Assembly (NCBI GenBank): GCA_946902985.2
Contig: OX336389.2
Location: forward strand, 1,080,273,788-1,080,337,787
Source of the DNA: Meconema thalassinum
Lineage: Eukaryota > Arthropoda > Insecta > Orthoptera > Tettigoniidae
DNA length: 64,000 bases
Reading direction: 5' to 3'
Below are positions 1 through 11,699 of the stretch, piece by piece. Position 1 is the stretch's first letter, and every line of letters starts with the position of its first letter. The notes beneath the pieces are model-generated. The model ran no database searches and was not told the origin of the DNA. It saw nothing but the letters and a program-made list of their open reading frames with translations. The translations under genes and the position numbers were made by a program.

Positions 1-383
1 AAAAGTCTAGCTTCTGTTTCCTCGAGCGTACGGACGCGAAGAACAACATACCTCAACTTGAGACATGTCTTAGGGTTCAGAACATAAACACAGTTGTAGT
101 TGACTCGACGACTGACCTACGCCAAAGTGCTGCCGTGTTATACTCGTATTATGTTCTGGTATGGGCATGTGCCTATCTTGATACAGACTGCTAATTACAG
201 ACTTTTTAAAAGTACTCGCATTTGCTTAGAATGTTCTAATCTCTCACCAGTTCAATGTCAATTACATCCTGTATGCTATGTCTCCTTAAGCATAGTAATG
301 AAGTTGTAGTTATTTAAAGGAAGTCAAGCTAATCTGGAGATGCAAATTGAACACTTTCTCAGGGAAAACAAAATGAAAATCTC
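1..383. other. no recognisable feature
   Basis: AT-rich sequence. A 69-codon open frame on plus (100-309) has no recognisable domain and looks like chance. I see nothing else here. Confidence 0.5.
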
Positions 384-790
384 TAGGATGTTACAGGTAA
401 ACTCGAAAACCCCTGGATGGATTTTGATGCCGTTTTCAGCATTCTGTAAAGGATATCTCGAGGATGATTTCTGTAGAAAATAATTTATTTATGATCAAAG
501 GAGGCCGAGCAGTAACGATTTCAGTGGAAAAGTAAAAAAAACTGGCGTTCGAGCGCATTGTAAGCTTACGCTGGGCAAACCGTTAAAAATATCTAAATAC
601 TATGAGTGTAGGAATTGTTCAGCATGAAAATTTCTACAAAAAGGTTCGCGAGAGCATATGTCTATCTTCCATACATCACCCACTATAACAGTTTTTACGT
701 TTTAATTTCTTCCAACCATGTCCATTCAACTACTGAGCCAACAGTTTACGAGCTAGGTAAGGGCGAGTATGTCATCCCTGTTACAGCCTT
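384..790. repeat. copy 1 of a 400-bp direct duplication
   Basis: This block matches 1128-1531 along its length at roughly 85 percent by eye, in the same orientation, about 744 bp apart. Shared landmarks are GGATGGATTTTGATGC, GGATATCTCGAGGA, AAGCTTACGCTGGGCAAA and AGTTTACGAGCTAG. It has no sustained open frame. The family is not recognised; it may be part of a transposon or an old tandem duplication. Confidence 0.75.
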
Positions 791-886
791 GCTAGCGGGT
801 GAACCTATTGCCCCGAATACAGCCAGTAGCAAACCGTTGAGTCGTGTTGAGTTAAGACTTCTGAGAAGGGTGCTTGTGTTTGGAGT

Positions 887-1060
887 TTCCCTGGAAGTGC
901 TACTAGGGTTTTCTTCATTTCGCCTGTGAAACACAGTCAAGTTAAGATTGGACGGAAAGGGGATTTGAGTTTCATTCACCTCGCCATTCCCTGGAAGTAC
1001 CACTCTCATTTCGTTCCGCAAAATTCACAGTCAATAAAAGATTGGACGGAAGGGGGATTA
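887..1060. repeat. two-copy 100-bp tandem repeat
   Basis: TTCCCTGGAAGT recurs exactly 100 bp apart (887 and 987). Each copy ends in an ATTGGACGGAA motif followed by a G-rich run (near 946 and 1041). It sits between the two copies of the larger 400-bp duplication. Confidence 0.65.
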
Positions 1061-1127
1061 TATTATATTAAATTATACTGATTGGAGTATAATCTCTACT
1101 TAGTATAAAACAAAGTCCCCGATTCTT

Positions 1128-1531
1128 GAATGTCACAGGTAATCTCAAGAACCACTGAATGGATTTTGATGCGGTTTTCACCATTCTGTAAAGGATATCT
1201 CGAGGAAGGTTTCTGTAGAAAATAATTTATTTATGATCAAAGGAAGTCAAGCACTAACGATTTCAGTGAAAAGGTGGAAAAAAACTGTCGTCCGTGGGGT
1301 TTTTAAGCTTACGCTGGGCAAATCGTTAAAAATATCTGTATACTATGAGTGTAAGAATTGTTCGGCATGAAAAGTTCTAAAAAAGCCCAGGAGAGCATAT
1401 CTCTATCTTCAATACATCGCCTACTATAAGTGATTTTACGTTTTCATTTCTTCTAACAATCTCTATTCAGTTACTGAGGTGACAGTTTACGAGCTAGCTA
1501 GGGGCGAGTCTATCACCCCAGTTACAGTTGT
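1128..1531. repeat. copy 2 of the 400-bp direct duplication
   Basis: Second copy of the block at 384-790, diverged mainly by point changes and small indels. The flanking sequence between the copies differs, so this looks like a segmental or element-internal duplication rather than a satellite. Confidence 0.75.
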
Positions 1532-1692
1532 GTATATAATTGGTTTTTAGGTGTATTTACACTTATAAGCACAACAAACTGCGTTCACATTGTTCATCTA
1601 GACTTCTAGAGAGTATCACCATTTTCATTTGCCTCTTTTGATTAGTTCGATTAAATAGTCTAAGGTTTTTAACTTCATTGCTTTAGCTATAA

Positions 1693-1738
1693 TGAAAATG
1701 AAAATCCACAGCCTGCTTCCAGTCGACCGACCGGGTCG
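1693..1738 (-). mobile_element. SINE-D 3' end fragment
   Basis: The GAAAATGAAAATCCACAGCC end of SINE-D, then the CGACCGGGTC motif, after which the match stops. Only the last 45 bp or so of the family is present, oriented as the minus strand. Compare the full copy at 27831-28162. Confidence 0.7.
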
Positions 1739-2046
1739 CTATAATATAGCTATAATATAGAAGATAAATTCAGGATATCATTAAGCATCTTTCATCAATA
1801 CGAAACGCTTTCAGACTTGAATTTGTATTACTGCTAGACATTCACGAAACTGCTATCAGTGATATTCTGCCTTTGATGTATCCAAATGTTTGCTATGAAA
1901 TATCGCAATACATACGATTTTTAACAGTGATTAAATGACGAGACCCAAAGCGAAAGAATGTTGTTCGAATTACACAGAAATTCCAATTAACCAATTGTCA
2001 CTACACAGCGAACTTTAAAAGGGTTTGAACTAGGGCTCGGACTGTG
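1739..2046. other. no recognisable feature
   Basis: AT-rich DNA with no sustained frame and no repeat that I can match elsewhere in the window. Confidence 0.5.
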
Positions 2047-2047
2047 A

Positions 2048-2153
2048 TTCGAATAATTTGGCACTATTCGAATATTCGAATATTCGAGGTACACGAATAA
2101 TTCGCGAATACGCGAATAATGTTCGAATATTCGAATATTATACGAATACCATT
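2048..2153. repeat. GAATATTC palindrome cluster
   Basis: The motif TTCGAATATTCGAATA and variants with ACGAATAATTCGCG are stacked in both orientations over about 100 bp. The basic unit is itself a palindrome, so the block can fold into many alternative hairpins. No coding content. Confidence 0.75.
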
Positions 2154-2165
2154 GTTATTCTGCAA

Positions 2166-2375
2166 CTGTGTTTTTCTCCGAGATTTACCACAATCCCTCC
2201 AGGGATAGCAGCTTATTTCAAGTCCTGGGGAACTTACCGCAATCCCTTACCACACAGTTGTAGGCCTACTGCCACCACAGAAACACAAGTTATCAGACAA
2301 ATCCAATGCACACGCAGATACACGGGAATGATGGCCGAGATGTCTCTAGCCCTTAAATGAATCAACAACAAGATT
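2166..2375 (+). mobile_element. degenerate SINE-A, 3' half
   Basis: Weak match to the SINE-A distal half: a degraded central core, then a CACAAGTTATCAGACAAATCC-like stretch, ACACGGG, and a CAACAACAAG tail at 2365-2375. The tRNA-like head is missing. Confidence 0.6.
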
Positions 2376-2377
2376 GA

Positions 2378-2672
2378 CAATAAACGAACCCCGCGGCACC
2401 ACAACCCGCGAAGGGCTTTGGCCTAGCAAACGACTGCTGCCGAGCCATTCGGTCTACAGATTGTGGGGTGTAGCGTGGTCAGCGCTTCGAGTCCCCTCGG
2501 GCGTTAATCTCAGTTTCCGTGACTGTAGCTGTCAAGACTGCTATTCAATTGTCCTCACGAGGCTGAGTCCACCCCATTCCAGCCACCACGTCAGTTTCTA
2601 GAATCCCTGACGGAGTCGTGAATCGAACCGGGGGCCACCGGGTGAGAGGCTACCTCCAACACCACGGGGACC
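2378..2672 (-). mobile_element. SINE-B (minus strand)
   Basis: Read on minus it opens with a tRNA-like head at 2672 (CCCGTGGTGTTGG, then CTCTCACCCGG and a GGTTCGATTC B box) and continues with the body seen in the full copy at 51963-52284, including the GACTGCTGCC/GAGCCATTCGG segment. Divergence from that copy is considerable, so this is an older insertion. Confidence 0.75.
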
Positions 2673-2871
2673 AGCAACAATGGCAACAACATTTGTTATA
2701 CAGTTATCCAGAAAAGCATGACACACTATCGCTCAAACACGTTCACCAAATCTAAAGCTATTTCCTACAGCAAGAGCAGGAAAGAACAGGTTATACTGAC
2801 TGACGTGTGCCTATCTTGGGATTGTACCTAAGGACATTCTTCCTTCGTAACGAAATACTGCCAGCGTTCCT

Positions 2872-3246
2872 GGGTCATTCAGAGGCTTTGCGACATCGTG
2901 GTCATATAGCCCCGCGTTCTTGAATGTGTGTTGAAATCGTTGGATAACCTGTGCCATTGTGATGGCTGTAGTTGTGTGTGCATTTGTTATTGGGGCTAGA
3001 ATTTGGATAGGAGGTGACTGTGGCCTTAATTTGGTGCCATCCCGACATTTGCCTGGACTACGGAAAACCACTTCTAGGATGGGCGAGGTAGGAATCGAAC
3101 CGGCTCTTCTCATTTATGCCTCACGAGGCTGAGTGTAACCCGTTTCAACTCTCAAGATAGAATTTAATTTCTCGACAGAGCCAGGAATCGAACCTGGGCC
3201 TCTTCGGTGGCAGCCAAGAATGCTAGTCACTACGCCACGAGGCGGA
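2872..3246 (-). mobile_element. SINE-A (minus strand)
   Basis: Read on minus, the head starts at about 3246 (CGCCTCGTGGCGTAGTGAC), with a GGTTCGATTCC B box near 3190. A second GGTTCGATTCC follows near 3100, then the central core, and the CACAATGGCACAGGTTATCC region. The (CAA)n tail has been lost. Confidence 0.85.
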
Positions 3247-3324
3247 CTTCTAGCAATTCAAAAGGTGACATTATAAATTACTATGCAACTTTATAACACT
3301 TCAAAATGATCATAGGCTGTCAGC

Positions 3325-3673
3325 CCAGAGGTCCAACTGCGACTCTCGGCTCTGCCAAAGAATGTAATTCTGGTATGAGAGTTGTAACGTGGTACACTCA
3401 GCCTTGTGAGGCAGAAATGAGAAGAAGTGGGTTTGATTTCTACCTCAGCCATCTTAGAAATAGATTCTGGTGGTTTCCCACTTGTACTCCGGGCAAATGT
3501 TGGGGTGGTTCCTAACTTATTGGCATGGCCACCTCCTTCCCAATCCTAATTTCACTTAGAAATACACACACTACTACAGACATCACAATGACGCAGGTTA
3601 TCGGACAAATTCTACACACACCCAAGTACGAGTATATGGGGCTAAATGAATACGATGGGCAAGCCTTTACACA

Positions 3674-3725
<52 letters not shown>
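3325..3725 (+). mobile_element. SINE-A with (AAC)n tail
   Basis: Plus-strand copy lacking the first part of its head. It holds the TGGTACACTCAGCC linker, the second B-box region (degraded to GGTTTGATTTC), the central core with CCGGGCAAATG, the distal ATTACA-type segment, and a long (AAC)n tail at 3677-3724. It lies head to head with the copy at 2872-3246. Confidence 0.85.
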
Positions 3726-3726
<1 letters not shown>

Positions 3727-3805
3727 GTCGATGGGGACTTGAAATAATAGAAAGCTATTCAGTCGGTCAACTCAAATGTGCCCAATTACATTAGGCGGGG
3801 AATTA

Positions 3806-4660
3806 ATTATGTAAACGTCCTAACCTGAAGGAAATATTATATGAGATATTTATCGCAATATAACACGCTTTTTAGCAGCAAAAGGGGGGGGGGGGGGGCA
3901 CATAATTGTATGCAGGTATTTAAGGGAACCGCGTAGTGGAGATTAGCCAACAATGCAACTGTTTAATAAAAGCTTTGTTATTAGATAACCATGACAACTA
4001 GAAACTTGAGATTTTTACAAGTTATCAACAACATCCATGGAAGTGTTTTGACAGTAAATTATCGAAATTGAAACAACATATTCGAAAAATAATGAACATT
4101 TGAAAATTCTGAAAAGTTTAGAAGAGTACTTGTAATTTGGTACCTTTTTCTCAGGAACCACATGCCTGATCAAGTTAAAATTTTCTGCAGTTATAGATGC
4201 TTACAAACGAAAAGCTGCGAAGCAAAATGGAAGTAATCGAAAAAAGACAAAAAATTAAAAATTAAAATAGAACTCAAATAAAGGCTAAAAGATACTGACG
4301 AAATCAAAAATTCCTAAAATCGAAACCAAATGCCTGTTAACAATAACTTTGCATCACAAGCTGTATCAATAACATTAGATTAAGAGTTACAGATTTCAAC
4401 CAATTTTCTATTTTAACACCAGAGAAAACGGTTGCATAGTTGGCTAATATACACTACTTGGTTCCCTTAAACGCCCTAACCTGAAAGGATTATTACATGA
4501 AATACTGTATTTATCACAAAATTACACGCTTTTATGTACAAAAATGGGGGAGGGATACAAGTATTGGATACAAGTATTTACACGCCAAAATCTGAATAAA
4601 TATTAGGATATATGAGATAATTATCACAACATAACACTCTTTAATGTACAAAAAGAAATA
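3806..4660. repeat. three dispersed copies of an 85-bp motif
   Basis: Copies near 3808, 4468 and 4576 share the order CCTAACCTGAA, ATTA(T/C)ATGA, TATTTATC, AACACGCTTTT, AAAA. A fourth copy lies at 9940. The first copy ends in a run of 15 G (3884-3898). The 550 bp between copies one and two is AT-rich and unassigned. Confidence 0.6.
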
Positions 4661-4743
4661 ATTTACGAGCCTTACAGTAGTCGCATATGATGTATAACAT
4701 CTGACTTAGAAGAAACCTCATATGAAATTGTTGATACGCCGGT

Positions 4744-4994
4744 ATTATTCCCGTTTTCCTACGGGGTCGGGGATGAGATGCGATGGAAGTATTTGTGACG
4801 GAGGGTTTTTACGGCCGGATGGCCTTCCTGACGCCAACCTCACGAGAGGAGTTAATGAGAGATGAAATGAATGATGGTGAATGAAACTGGGTAAGGATGT
4901 GGAAGGAAGCGGCCGTGGCCTGTCAGACGGTACCGTCTCAGCATTTGGCTGGAGTTGAAAATGGGAAACCACGGAAAACCATTTCAAGGACGGC
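4744..4994 (-). mobile_element. 5'-truncated SINE-C with 19-bp target duplication
   Basis: On minus this begins inside the family at the GCCGTCCTTGAAATGG junction and runs through the central core to the ACGGGAATAAT 3' end. It lacks the tRNA-like head found in the 41383 copy. It is flanked by AAATTGTTGATACGCCGGT at 4725-4743 and the same 19 bp with one change at 4995-5013. The truncated 5' end and the duplication fit target-primed reverse transcription. Confidence 0.9.
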
Positions 4995-5352
4995 AAATTG
5001 TTGATACACCGGTGTTTTATAATATTTTTGGCACAAATATTAAGCTATTGTAAAAGGGAGTGTTTTACAGATATTGTAGTTTATAATACGGAAGTCATTT
5101 TATTAGAGGTTTTGTAGCTTTCACCAGCACTAGTTAAATAAAGAATACGATACGGTATGGATCAACTAGATTAATAGACGCGACACCGCTCACAACCTTG
5201 AATTCCCTATAAATAGGCCAACTTGCGAGTAAATGCAATGTGCACAGCAGTAGATCATGAAAGGCTTGCCCAGTTCCCGGACCACTTGATTCACAGACCA
5301 ACATGTAATTTCATATGATTTCTGTTAAAATGAGTCATATTGATATGATAAA

Positions 5353-5370
5353 TATCGTTTTAAAACGATA
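5353..5370. other. perfect 18-bp palindrome
   Basis: TATCGTTTTAAAACGATA reads the same on both strands. The DNA around it (5014-5379) otherwise shows nothing recognisable. No function is claimed. Confidence 0.6.
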
Positions 5371-5387
5371 ATCTGGTAGCAAAAGTA

Positions 5388-5455
5388 TCTAACCCGTCTG
5401 GGATTCGAACCTGAGATCTCTAGATTCACAGTCAATGACGCTAACCCCAGGTCCA
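5388..5455 (-). mobile_element. tRNA-like SINE head fragment
   Basis: On minus, a GGTTCGAATCCC-type B box near 5405 is preceded by a GTTAGCGTCATTG A-box-like region. No acceptor stem is seen, so this is read as a SINE head rather than a tRNA gene. Confidence 0.45.
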
Positions 5456-5599
5456 GGAAAGTACACGAATCTTCGGTACAAGATGGTGACTTATTTTCAC
5501 GTAATGTACCCGTTTAAACCATTAAAGCTGCTTATCGAATTCGAGGATCAGCTGGATTGCAGAATCTTGAGGTTCCCGGCTAAATAAACCTGAAAATCC

Positions 5600-7870
5600 T
5601 ACCAACCAGAGATAAATGGGCGTAACTAGTGGTTCAACTAAACCTCAAATGCACCAAACATAACCTATTTTCATAATATAAATAAATCATTCAAGACGCA
5701 TTTATAAAAAACGAGTAAATTACATTTATTAAGGAAAAATTAAAAAAAAAATTGTATAAATTCCACATGTGATCCGTAAAATGATTGTTGAATTAACAAT
5801 AGGAAAAAATCAACGTCCAACCGACGTTAGAAATACACAACTTCTCAAGTATGAACACACATCAGCTGTGCCCACAATCACACTTAAATCATTGTTGATT
5901 TGAAATTATAAATTCTGAACAGATACTACTGTCGACTCAATAAGTTCCTTCCTTAAACACTCCTTCTTTCAATAAACATATGTTCCAACAATACTTCAAA
6001 TAATTAAACGCTGATCTATCACAAGATCACTTCTCAATATTGTTTAACATCCTCGATGTTAACAACGAACAACGTTATGTTCCTCGAACATCTCCCTCTC
6101 TCATCTTTAAGTTGTTTTAATATTACATACAATTATGATAAAAATATTCAAATGTTAAATAAAATAAAAAATAAAAATCCCTGTAATAATATTAAATAAT
6201 AATAGAAATCATTATCATTATTAAATAATAATGAGTATTAATATCTTTCAGACTTTATTTAAATTCACGGATTATTTATTATCAAAATAATTATTAATTA
6301 TTAACATGGTTTAATGCACATATTATTTCGAAAAATAATTTAAAAAAATATTATTATCCATTATAGTCAGCTGTTCATTTGGTTAACTCCGTTAAGTTAT
6401 TTATTTATGTTAAGTTTCATATTTAGATATTAATTTACATATTATTTACAACGTTTATAGCAATTATCAGTCCTATTGCTTCCTCAGTTCCACTTCTCCA
6501 CAATCCTTACTCTCATTACAAAGCGTCAATTTATATCATGCTATCACATAACTCTTATTATAATGCATTTATCATTTATCAAGTCAAAATATGGCTTATA
6601 TGGCCGAATGATTAAGTTGAGCTCATACGCTTCTGTCATAATCTTGTATAATAATATAATAATCATTAACAAACTTATTATCGTCAATCTTTTCCCAAGT
6701 ATTTTCCGCCAATTAACTTTCAATTCAACTGTAAGTCGTTTTTACATTAATGTATACCAATGATCTCTCTTAGATCCATACTGTAATATTAATACATTTC
6801 TGTTGTGCGTTCACAATACATACAATAGCTTTCTATTAACTTCAATGCCTTAAAAACATCCACTTCGTTATCTTCAAACTAATTATTATTTTAATAATAC
6901 GTGTAAATAGCGTATCATGACTTCAAAAGTTGCTATTAAATAATTATAGCTTCAATATTCCTCTCCTTCCTAAAAGTGAACAACTTTCTTCGTTATCATA
7001 TAATTGAACTTCATTACATAACTTGCGTTCTTTAAATTACAACTTATTCGATGTTTACAGTGTATTTACTTCATTTGTTGTCAAAATATTTCGTAATACA
7101 TAAATGACTTCCTTAAACAGTGATGTCTTGGTTTACTAAGACTCGTTACTTTAATTTACAATAATAGTTGTTAATATTTAATAAGAATAAACATTTATCA
7201 CTCCACTCTGATCGTTATTTAATTGTTGCTAATGTTGCAATCTTAAGTCAACAACAATATTATAAAATTATAACATGTTGCAAAGGGTTTTATAGAATTC
7301 TCAATAATTCTGATATGTCGTGATAATGGATAAAATACTTCTAAATTGAATAATTTATCCATCGATAAATTATTTAATTAAATTTAGTCAATATTTGAAT
7401 GTCTCAAGTCATTTATCATTCATGAACAAAGCTAAATATTTCAATTGGATAATGTTTATAGTTGTCACAAGCTTAACTTGAATTAAATAAATATAACTGT
7501 ACTCTATTATATCTTGGTTATTCTTGAAAGATCGTCGGTCAACAAAATGAAACGTCAAGCTAATGTTTCATTCATGATGAAAATATCTTCCCCTGATCTA
7601 AATTCTTCCTGCGATAAAATTCCCAACATTATTAAATAGTCGAAATAATTCTAAAAATATTTAATTAAAATCTTTAATTCCAAAATACTGAAAATCGTCG
7701 TTCTAAATGAAAAATATCAAACTCGAGTATTTAAAATCCTTAAAAGAAATTTTAAATGAATAAATTAATCCATAATAAAAATATTCTAAAGTTTCCACAA
7801 AAATAATCCACTGAAATATCAATTACTGAAAATGTTGAAATGGTGCTATTGTTCTACGATAATCTAACTA
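5600..7870. other. very AT-rich non-coding stretch
   Basis: Over 2 kb of strongly AT-rich DNA with many TTATTA and AATAAT runs and no convincing gene. The longest frame (6476-6763, plus) has low-complexity, Ile- and Tyr-rich content expected by chance. It stands out from the neighbouring SINE-rich DNA and holds almost no SINE. Confidence 0.5.
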
Positions 7871-7877
7871 CAGGAAA

Positions 7878-8210
7878 CTACAGAACCAACATTACCTGTT
7901 GTAGAAATCTTGTAGAATAAGTGTGGTGGAAATTACTGTCGACACCAGTAATTCCACAAGCAGAATACCTCTTCTTCTTCCTCTGGAAAACTGCATCGCT
8001 GTAGTTCGAACCCAGGCATCCAGCCTCAAACTGCCTCGCCTGGTCGTGAACTAACACGCCATCGATCGCCTTTACGCTGTCGAACGAAAGTTCCCACTTC
8101 GAAATAAAATCTTCAATTTCGCTCCACACTGGGTGAATAGTTCTCATGATGCAACAGTCTAGTTCCGAATCGTAAATGTGGATAATAGCCTTGCCGTAAT
8201 TATGCTTCAT
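7878..8210 (-). CDS. exon-like ORF of unknown function
   Basis: I do not recognise this protein. From the ATG at 8210 it encodes about 110 residues with balanced composition, mixed charged and hydrophobic segments (for example KAIDGVLVHDQARQF) and a basic QRKKKRY patch. It is GC-richer than the AT-rich DNA around it. A consensus-like splice donor (CAG/GTAATG) lies at 7896/7895 on minus, leaving an in-phase 105-codon exon before the stop. No signal peptide or membrane segment is evident. It could be a host exon, a piece of an unrecognised transposon, or chance. Confidence 0.3.
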   Translation of the reverse strand: MKHNYGKAIIHIYDSELDCCIMRTIHPVWSEIEDFISKWELSFDSVKAIDGVLVHDQARQFEAGCLGSNYSDAVFQRKKKRYSACGITGVDSNFHHTYSTRFLQQVMLVL

Positions 8211-8231
8211 AGTGATGGTTAAATTACACAC

Positions 8232-9904
8232 TGGATTGCTCTATAATCTAGCCTATCAATGCACATCATATTCCTTACGCATACTGGTTTAAGCTGCCAT
8301 AGCAATCACTTCAAATACGTAGTCATATCTTCCCCTTAACATCAAAGTATAAATCATCTTGACAAAGAACTTGTAACAAGAATGATAACTGTACATAGTT
8401 TGCCTTCATCATTGTTCAACTGCACACACTCCGTCTCGCTTGTAGCCTTGGCTGCTAAAGCGCACTCTACTGGCTTGTTACGCTTCGCAAAAGTGTCTGT
8501 TCTGTTTAAAAGAAACGTTTTCCTTCAACGTTGCTTCCACTTCGAAAACGACTAGAAATATTCACAATTCCACCGCAGTACTTATATAGAATGCGTAAAT
8601 AATATTTCTCCTTAATATTGTTTAACTTTAGTAGCGTTATCTTGGACGTAGATTGAAATATAAGCATGTTACTATTCTCGTTCTATCGACGGACATTTCT
8701 CTAAGTGCTTGGCCCATACTCCTCGCCTGGTTGTGGTCAAGGGCTTCTCTCACTTCCCCACTATTAATCATGCGCTACTTTCATGGACCAACTTGTCGCA
8801 GGTCCGCACTCAACCACTGCTCGTAACCAAAGACCATGATTCACGTGGCGACACCACGCAAATCAGAACTCTGACTATGGCGCCTCATCAATTCACGCGG
8901 TAATCCACGAGATTGCATCTTAACTTATATCTTTCTCCAAAGTCTTCAAGATTCCTTCCGAGTATGACTAACATGGATTTCATAAATTTAGATACGTTCC
9001 CATAGTTTTAATTATGCGGTTCCTCTCTTCTTTACCAATATAGCAGTATTAATCTCCAATGAAGCTTCTCATTAGGCGCGATCAGTTTCTCCTTCTATCG
9101 TGCCTTCAGCAATTCAATTAGCCAATCAGCGCATTTCTTCTTCATAGCTCCATGTTGCTATGAGCGGACTAGCAAAAATACGATACGGGACTGTCTAATA
9201 ATGGCTTCGGTCGCCATTTTGCTGTCGTCGTTTGCAATCTAAAGCTTCCCTTTCTACAATAAAAATCTAACATTGCACAATCCTTCAAAAATACTGCATT
9301 CTTCTCCAAATTCCACCAAAACATCCGAAGTAACATTCTCACCATCCTGAGCAACTTAAAATTCGAGTTCAGTACCGATAATACTGCATCACGGAATAAA
9401 GTTTCATTTATATTTTGCTTGTTTCGATAATGTTCCTGCGTGAAATTGAGTTTAAAATGCCTAATGAATAGGCCCTCTTGTGAGTAAAGAGAATGTATTT
9501 AGTATTAGTTCATGAAGGCTTGCTCAGCTCTCGTATAAACACAACGATTATATTATATTGATGACTACATTACCGTTATGTGGGTTAATATTTGAATAGC
9601 CATTGTGCAGAAACATAATACCGGCAATGCCGACTACTTACAATGTTTGATATTAAAGCATTTTATCATTTAAATACTGATACGAAGACTTCTAACATAT
9701 GCCATGTGCTTTGTTTCAATCACTTGACACCAGAGTTCGCATATGTGTTTACCGTCAGAATGAAAGTGTTCAGCAATGCGATCCAGCTGTCAGTGCGTCT
9801 TACACACTTACGTTCGATCCACCACTGCCGGCTGGATCGTCCGATCCACTTCCGTCCCATTTTTCAAAATCACTCCCACAAATATCCAGAAACCGAGTGG
9901 AAAG
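8232..9904. other. no recognisable feature
   Basis: Mixed-composition DNA. Short frames at 8709-8903 (plus) and 9169-9354 (minus) carry no motif I know. No SINE was found across this 1.7 kb, which is unusual for this window. Confidence 0.45.
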
Positions 9905-9939
9905 ATGTTACACGTCAAAAAGGGGTAATTAATTGGATA

Positions 9940-10025
9940 AGTATTTAAACGCACCAACCTGAAAGAAATATTAAATGAGATATTTTCACAACACGCTTAT
10001 TTTTACAAAAAGAGGGTACTTAATT
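9940..10025. repeat. fourth copy of the 85-bp motif
   Basis: Same order of motifs as at 3808 and 4468: AACGCACCAACCTGAAAG, AATATTAAATGAGATATTTT, CACAACACGCTTATTTTTAC and AAAAGAGGG. Confidence 0.6.
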
Positions 10026-10094
10026 GGAAAATATACTTGAAACTAGTTACAATCTCGGCATTTTACTGGAGTAGGTGTGGAAAGAGACGAAAAC

Positions 10095-10215
10095 AAAATC
10101 CACTCAGGACAGCCACTGTCGGTGCCGGGGTTCAAACCTCAGATCAACGTACCAGCTGCAGCTACCCTTCACGGTCGTGGTAAACAATTTAACACGCACG
10201 GCTACGCCACGTAGT
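10095..10215 (-). mobile_element. SINE head fragment
   Basis: On minus, GGCGTAGCCGTGCGTG is followed by a degraded B box (GGTTTGAACCC) near 10130. No body of a known local family follows, so the source family is undetermined. Confidence 0.45.
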
Positions 10216-10567
10216 GCCTCAAACTGTCAAAATTCTCTCACATCTGGTGTTGTGAATACCAATTTGTTGAGAGAATCCCCAGCATGCTTGTGTGTATCTC
10301 GCATCAGAGTATATTGATCATACCGCTTGGCTCCCCAATTCCCTCGAGAAGAAGACCTGAGCACGATGAGGAACGCGTGCTTCGGGGTTTGAACATACCC
10401 TGAGGGACTGCTGACCGCATGCATACAGTGTGGAAAAGGGGGAACTCGATTTCCTTGCAATTGATGTAAGTTGATGAATACGGAACCGAATTCCTTCCTG
10501 GGTCAACATAACCTGATTCCTTTAGATATCTGGAGAGTAAGCAATCACATTTTGTGACCATAACACG

Positions 10568-10800
10568 ATGTTGTTGTTGTTGTTGTTAATTGACTTGAGG
10601 GTTTGAGACTTTGTTGTCAATTAGCCCCGTGTATTGGGATATTTGTAGGATTTGTCTGATAACTTGTGTTACTGTGGTGTCTGTGTGTTTGTAATATAGA
10701 TTATAATGAGGAATGAGGCAGCCGTGGTCTTAAGTTAGGAACCATACCGACATTTACATGGAATAGAACTGGGAAACCACGAAAAACACTCTAAAATTGT
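10568..10800 (-). mobile_element. SINE-A 3' half (minus strand)
   Basis: The (TTG)n tail at 10569-10587 is followed in plus coordinates by the AGCCCCGTGTA, GATAACTTGTGTTACTGTGG and GGCAGCCGTGGTCTTAAG blocks and ends in the central core. The tRNA-like head is missing. Confidence 0.8.
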
Positions 10801-11699
10801 ATACAGCCCTTTTGAATGATTTATTATCTCCAATTCAGTAGGCCTACTTCACATTTCATAGTATATTTAGAGGTGTGCAGATAATTGTATCAAACCGGAA
10901 GGTCAGTTATAAGATTAAATGGCACCGTGCAATGTTACTGAAGTATACTGCAGTCAATATTTGTTTGCCTGAATGTTCATAGAGAATATTTTAGAACGGA
11001 GGTCATTTACAGTGGTTAGGCCTATATGCTCACATTATTGAAGTTATCAGTCCGCAGTATCCACATACCTTATAAATTCGTTTCGAAGTGTCTAATGCAT
11101 CATTTACTGGTTTTCTGTGGCATATATGACCTATCACTGCCAGGAATGAGACACGGAAGAAACAAAGTAATTGCAGATCTCTTCTCAAGGAAAGGAGCAA
11201 GTTGCAAATTGCCATTTTGGAACTCTGGATGTACAGCTTCCCAGTCCGCATTGCGCAGGGTGATTTAACTTCACACAAAATTTGTTACGTCCCCCGTTTG
11301 CAACACAAATCCTACACTTCTCCTCACCAACCATTACTCGCCATTACACTGTCTAGCCAGGCGTTCTCAACCTGGTGCTCTTAAAATGAAATTCGGTGCT
11401 CTCGTCATACGAGCCAAAAAGTGCTCGCGAGCACAAGCTCCGCCGAGATCATTCTTCAATTCAAATTTTGTCGCACGATTCGGAACAATAGTGTTTTCAT
11501 TACAAGTTTTGCCAGTCAGAAATTTTATAATTTTGTGAAATAGTATTTTGTAATTTATAGTAAAACTAATTGGACATCCCCGCTTTACGAGTAACACGAA
11601 AGATGCTGATTCGACTTAACTGTCCACACGTAAATGTATCTTATATGCATGAGTCATGCAAGCAGTTTCAGCATGCCTGGTGAGCGGTGAATCCCAAAC
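10801..11699. other. no firm feature
   Basis: Unassigned. CAGGCGTTCTCAACCTGG at 11358 resembles the outer end of hAT-type MITEs such as the one at 42540, but no matching right end was found. Overlapping short frames on both strands near 11026-11278 look like chance. Confidence 0.35.

Noticed and set aside
3525..3794. Poly-Asn / poly-Leu protein frames over the repeat tail
   Set aside because: The frames are translations of the (AAC)n tail of a SINE on both strands.
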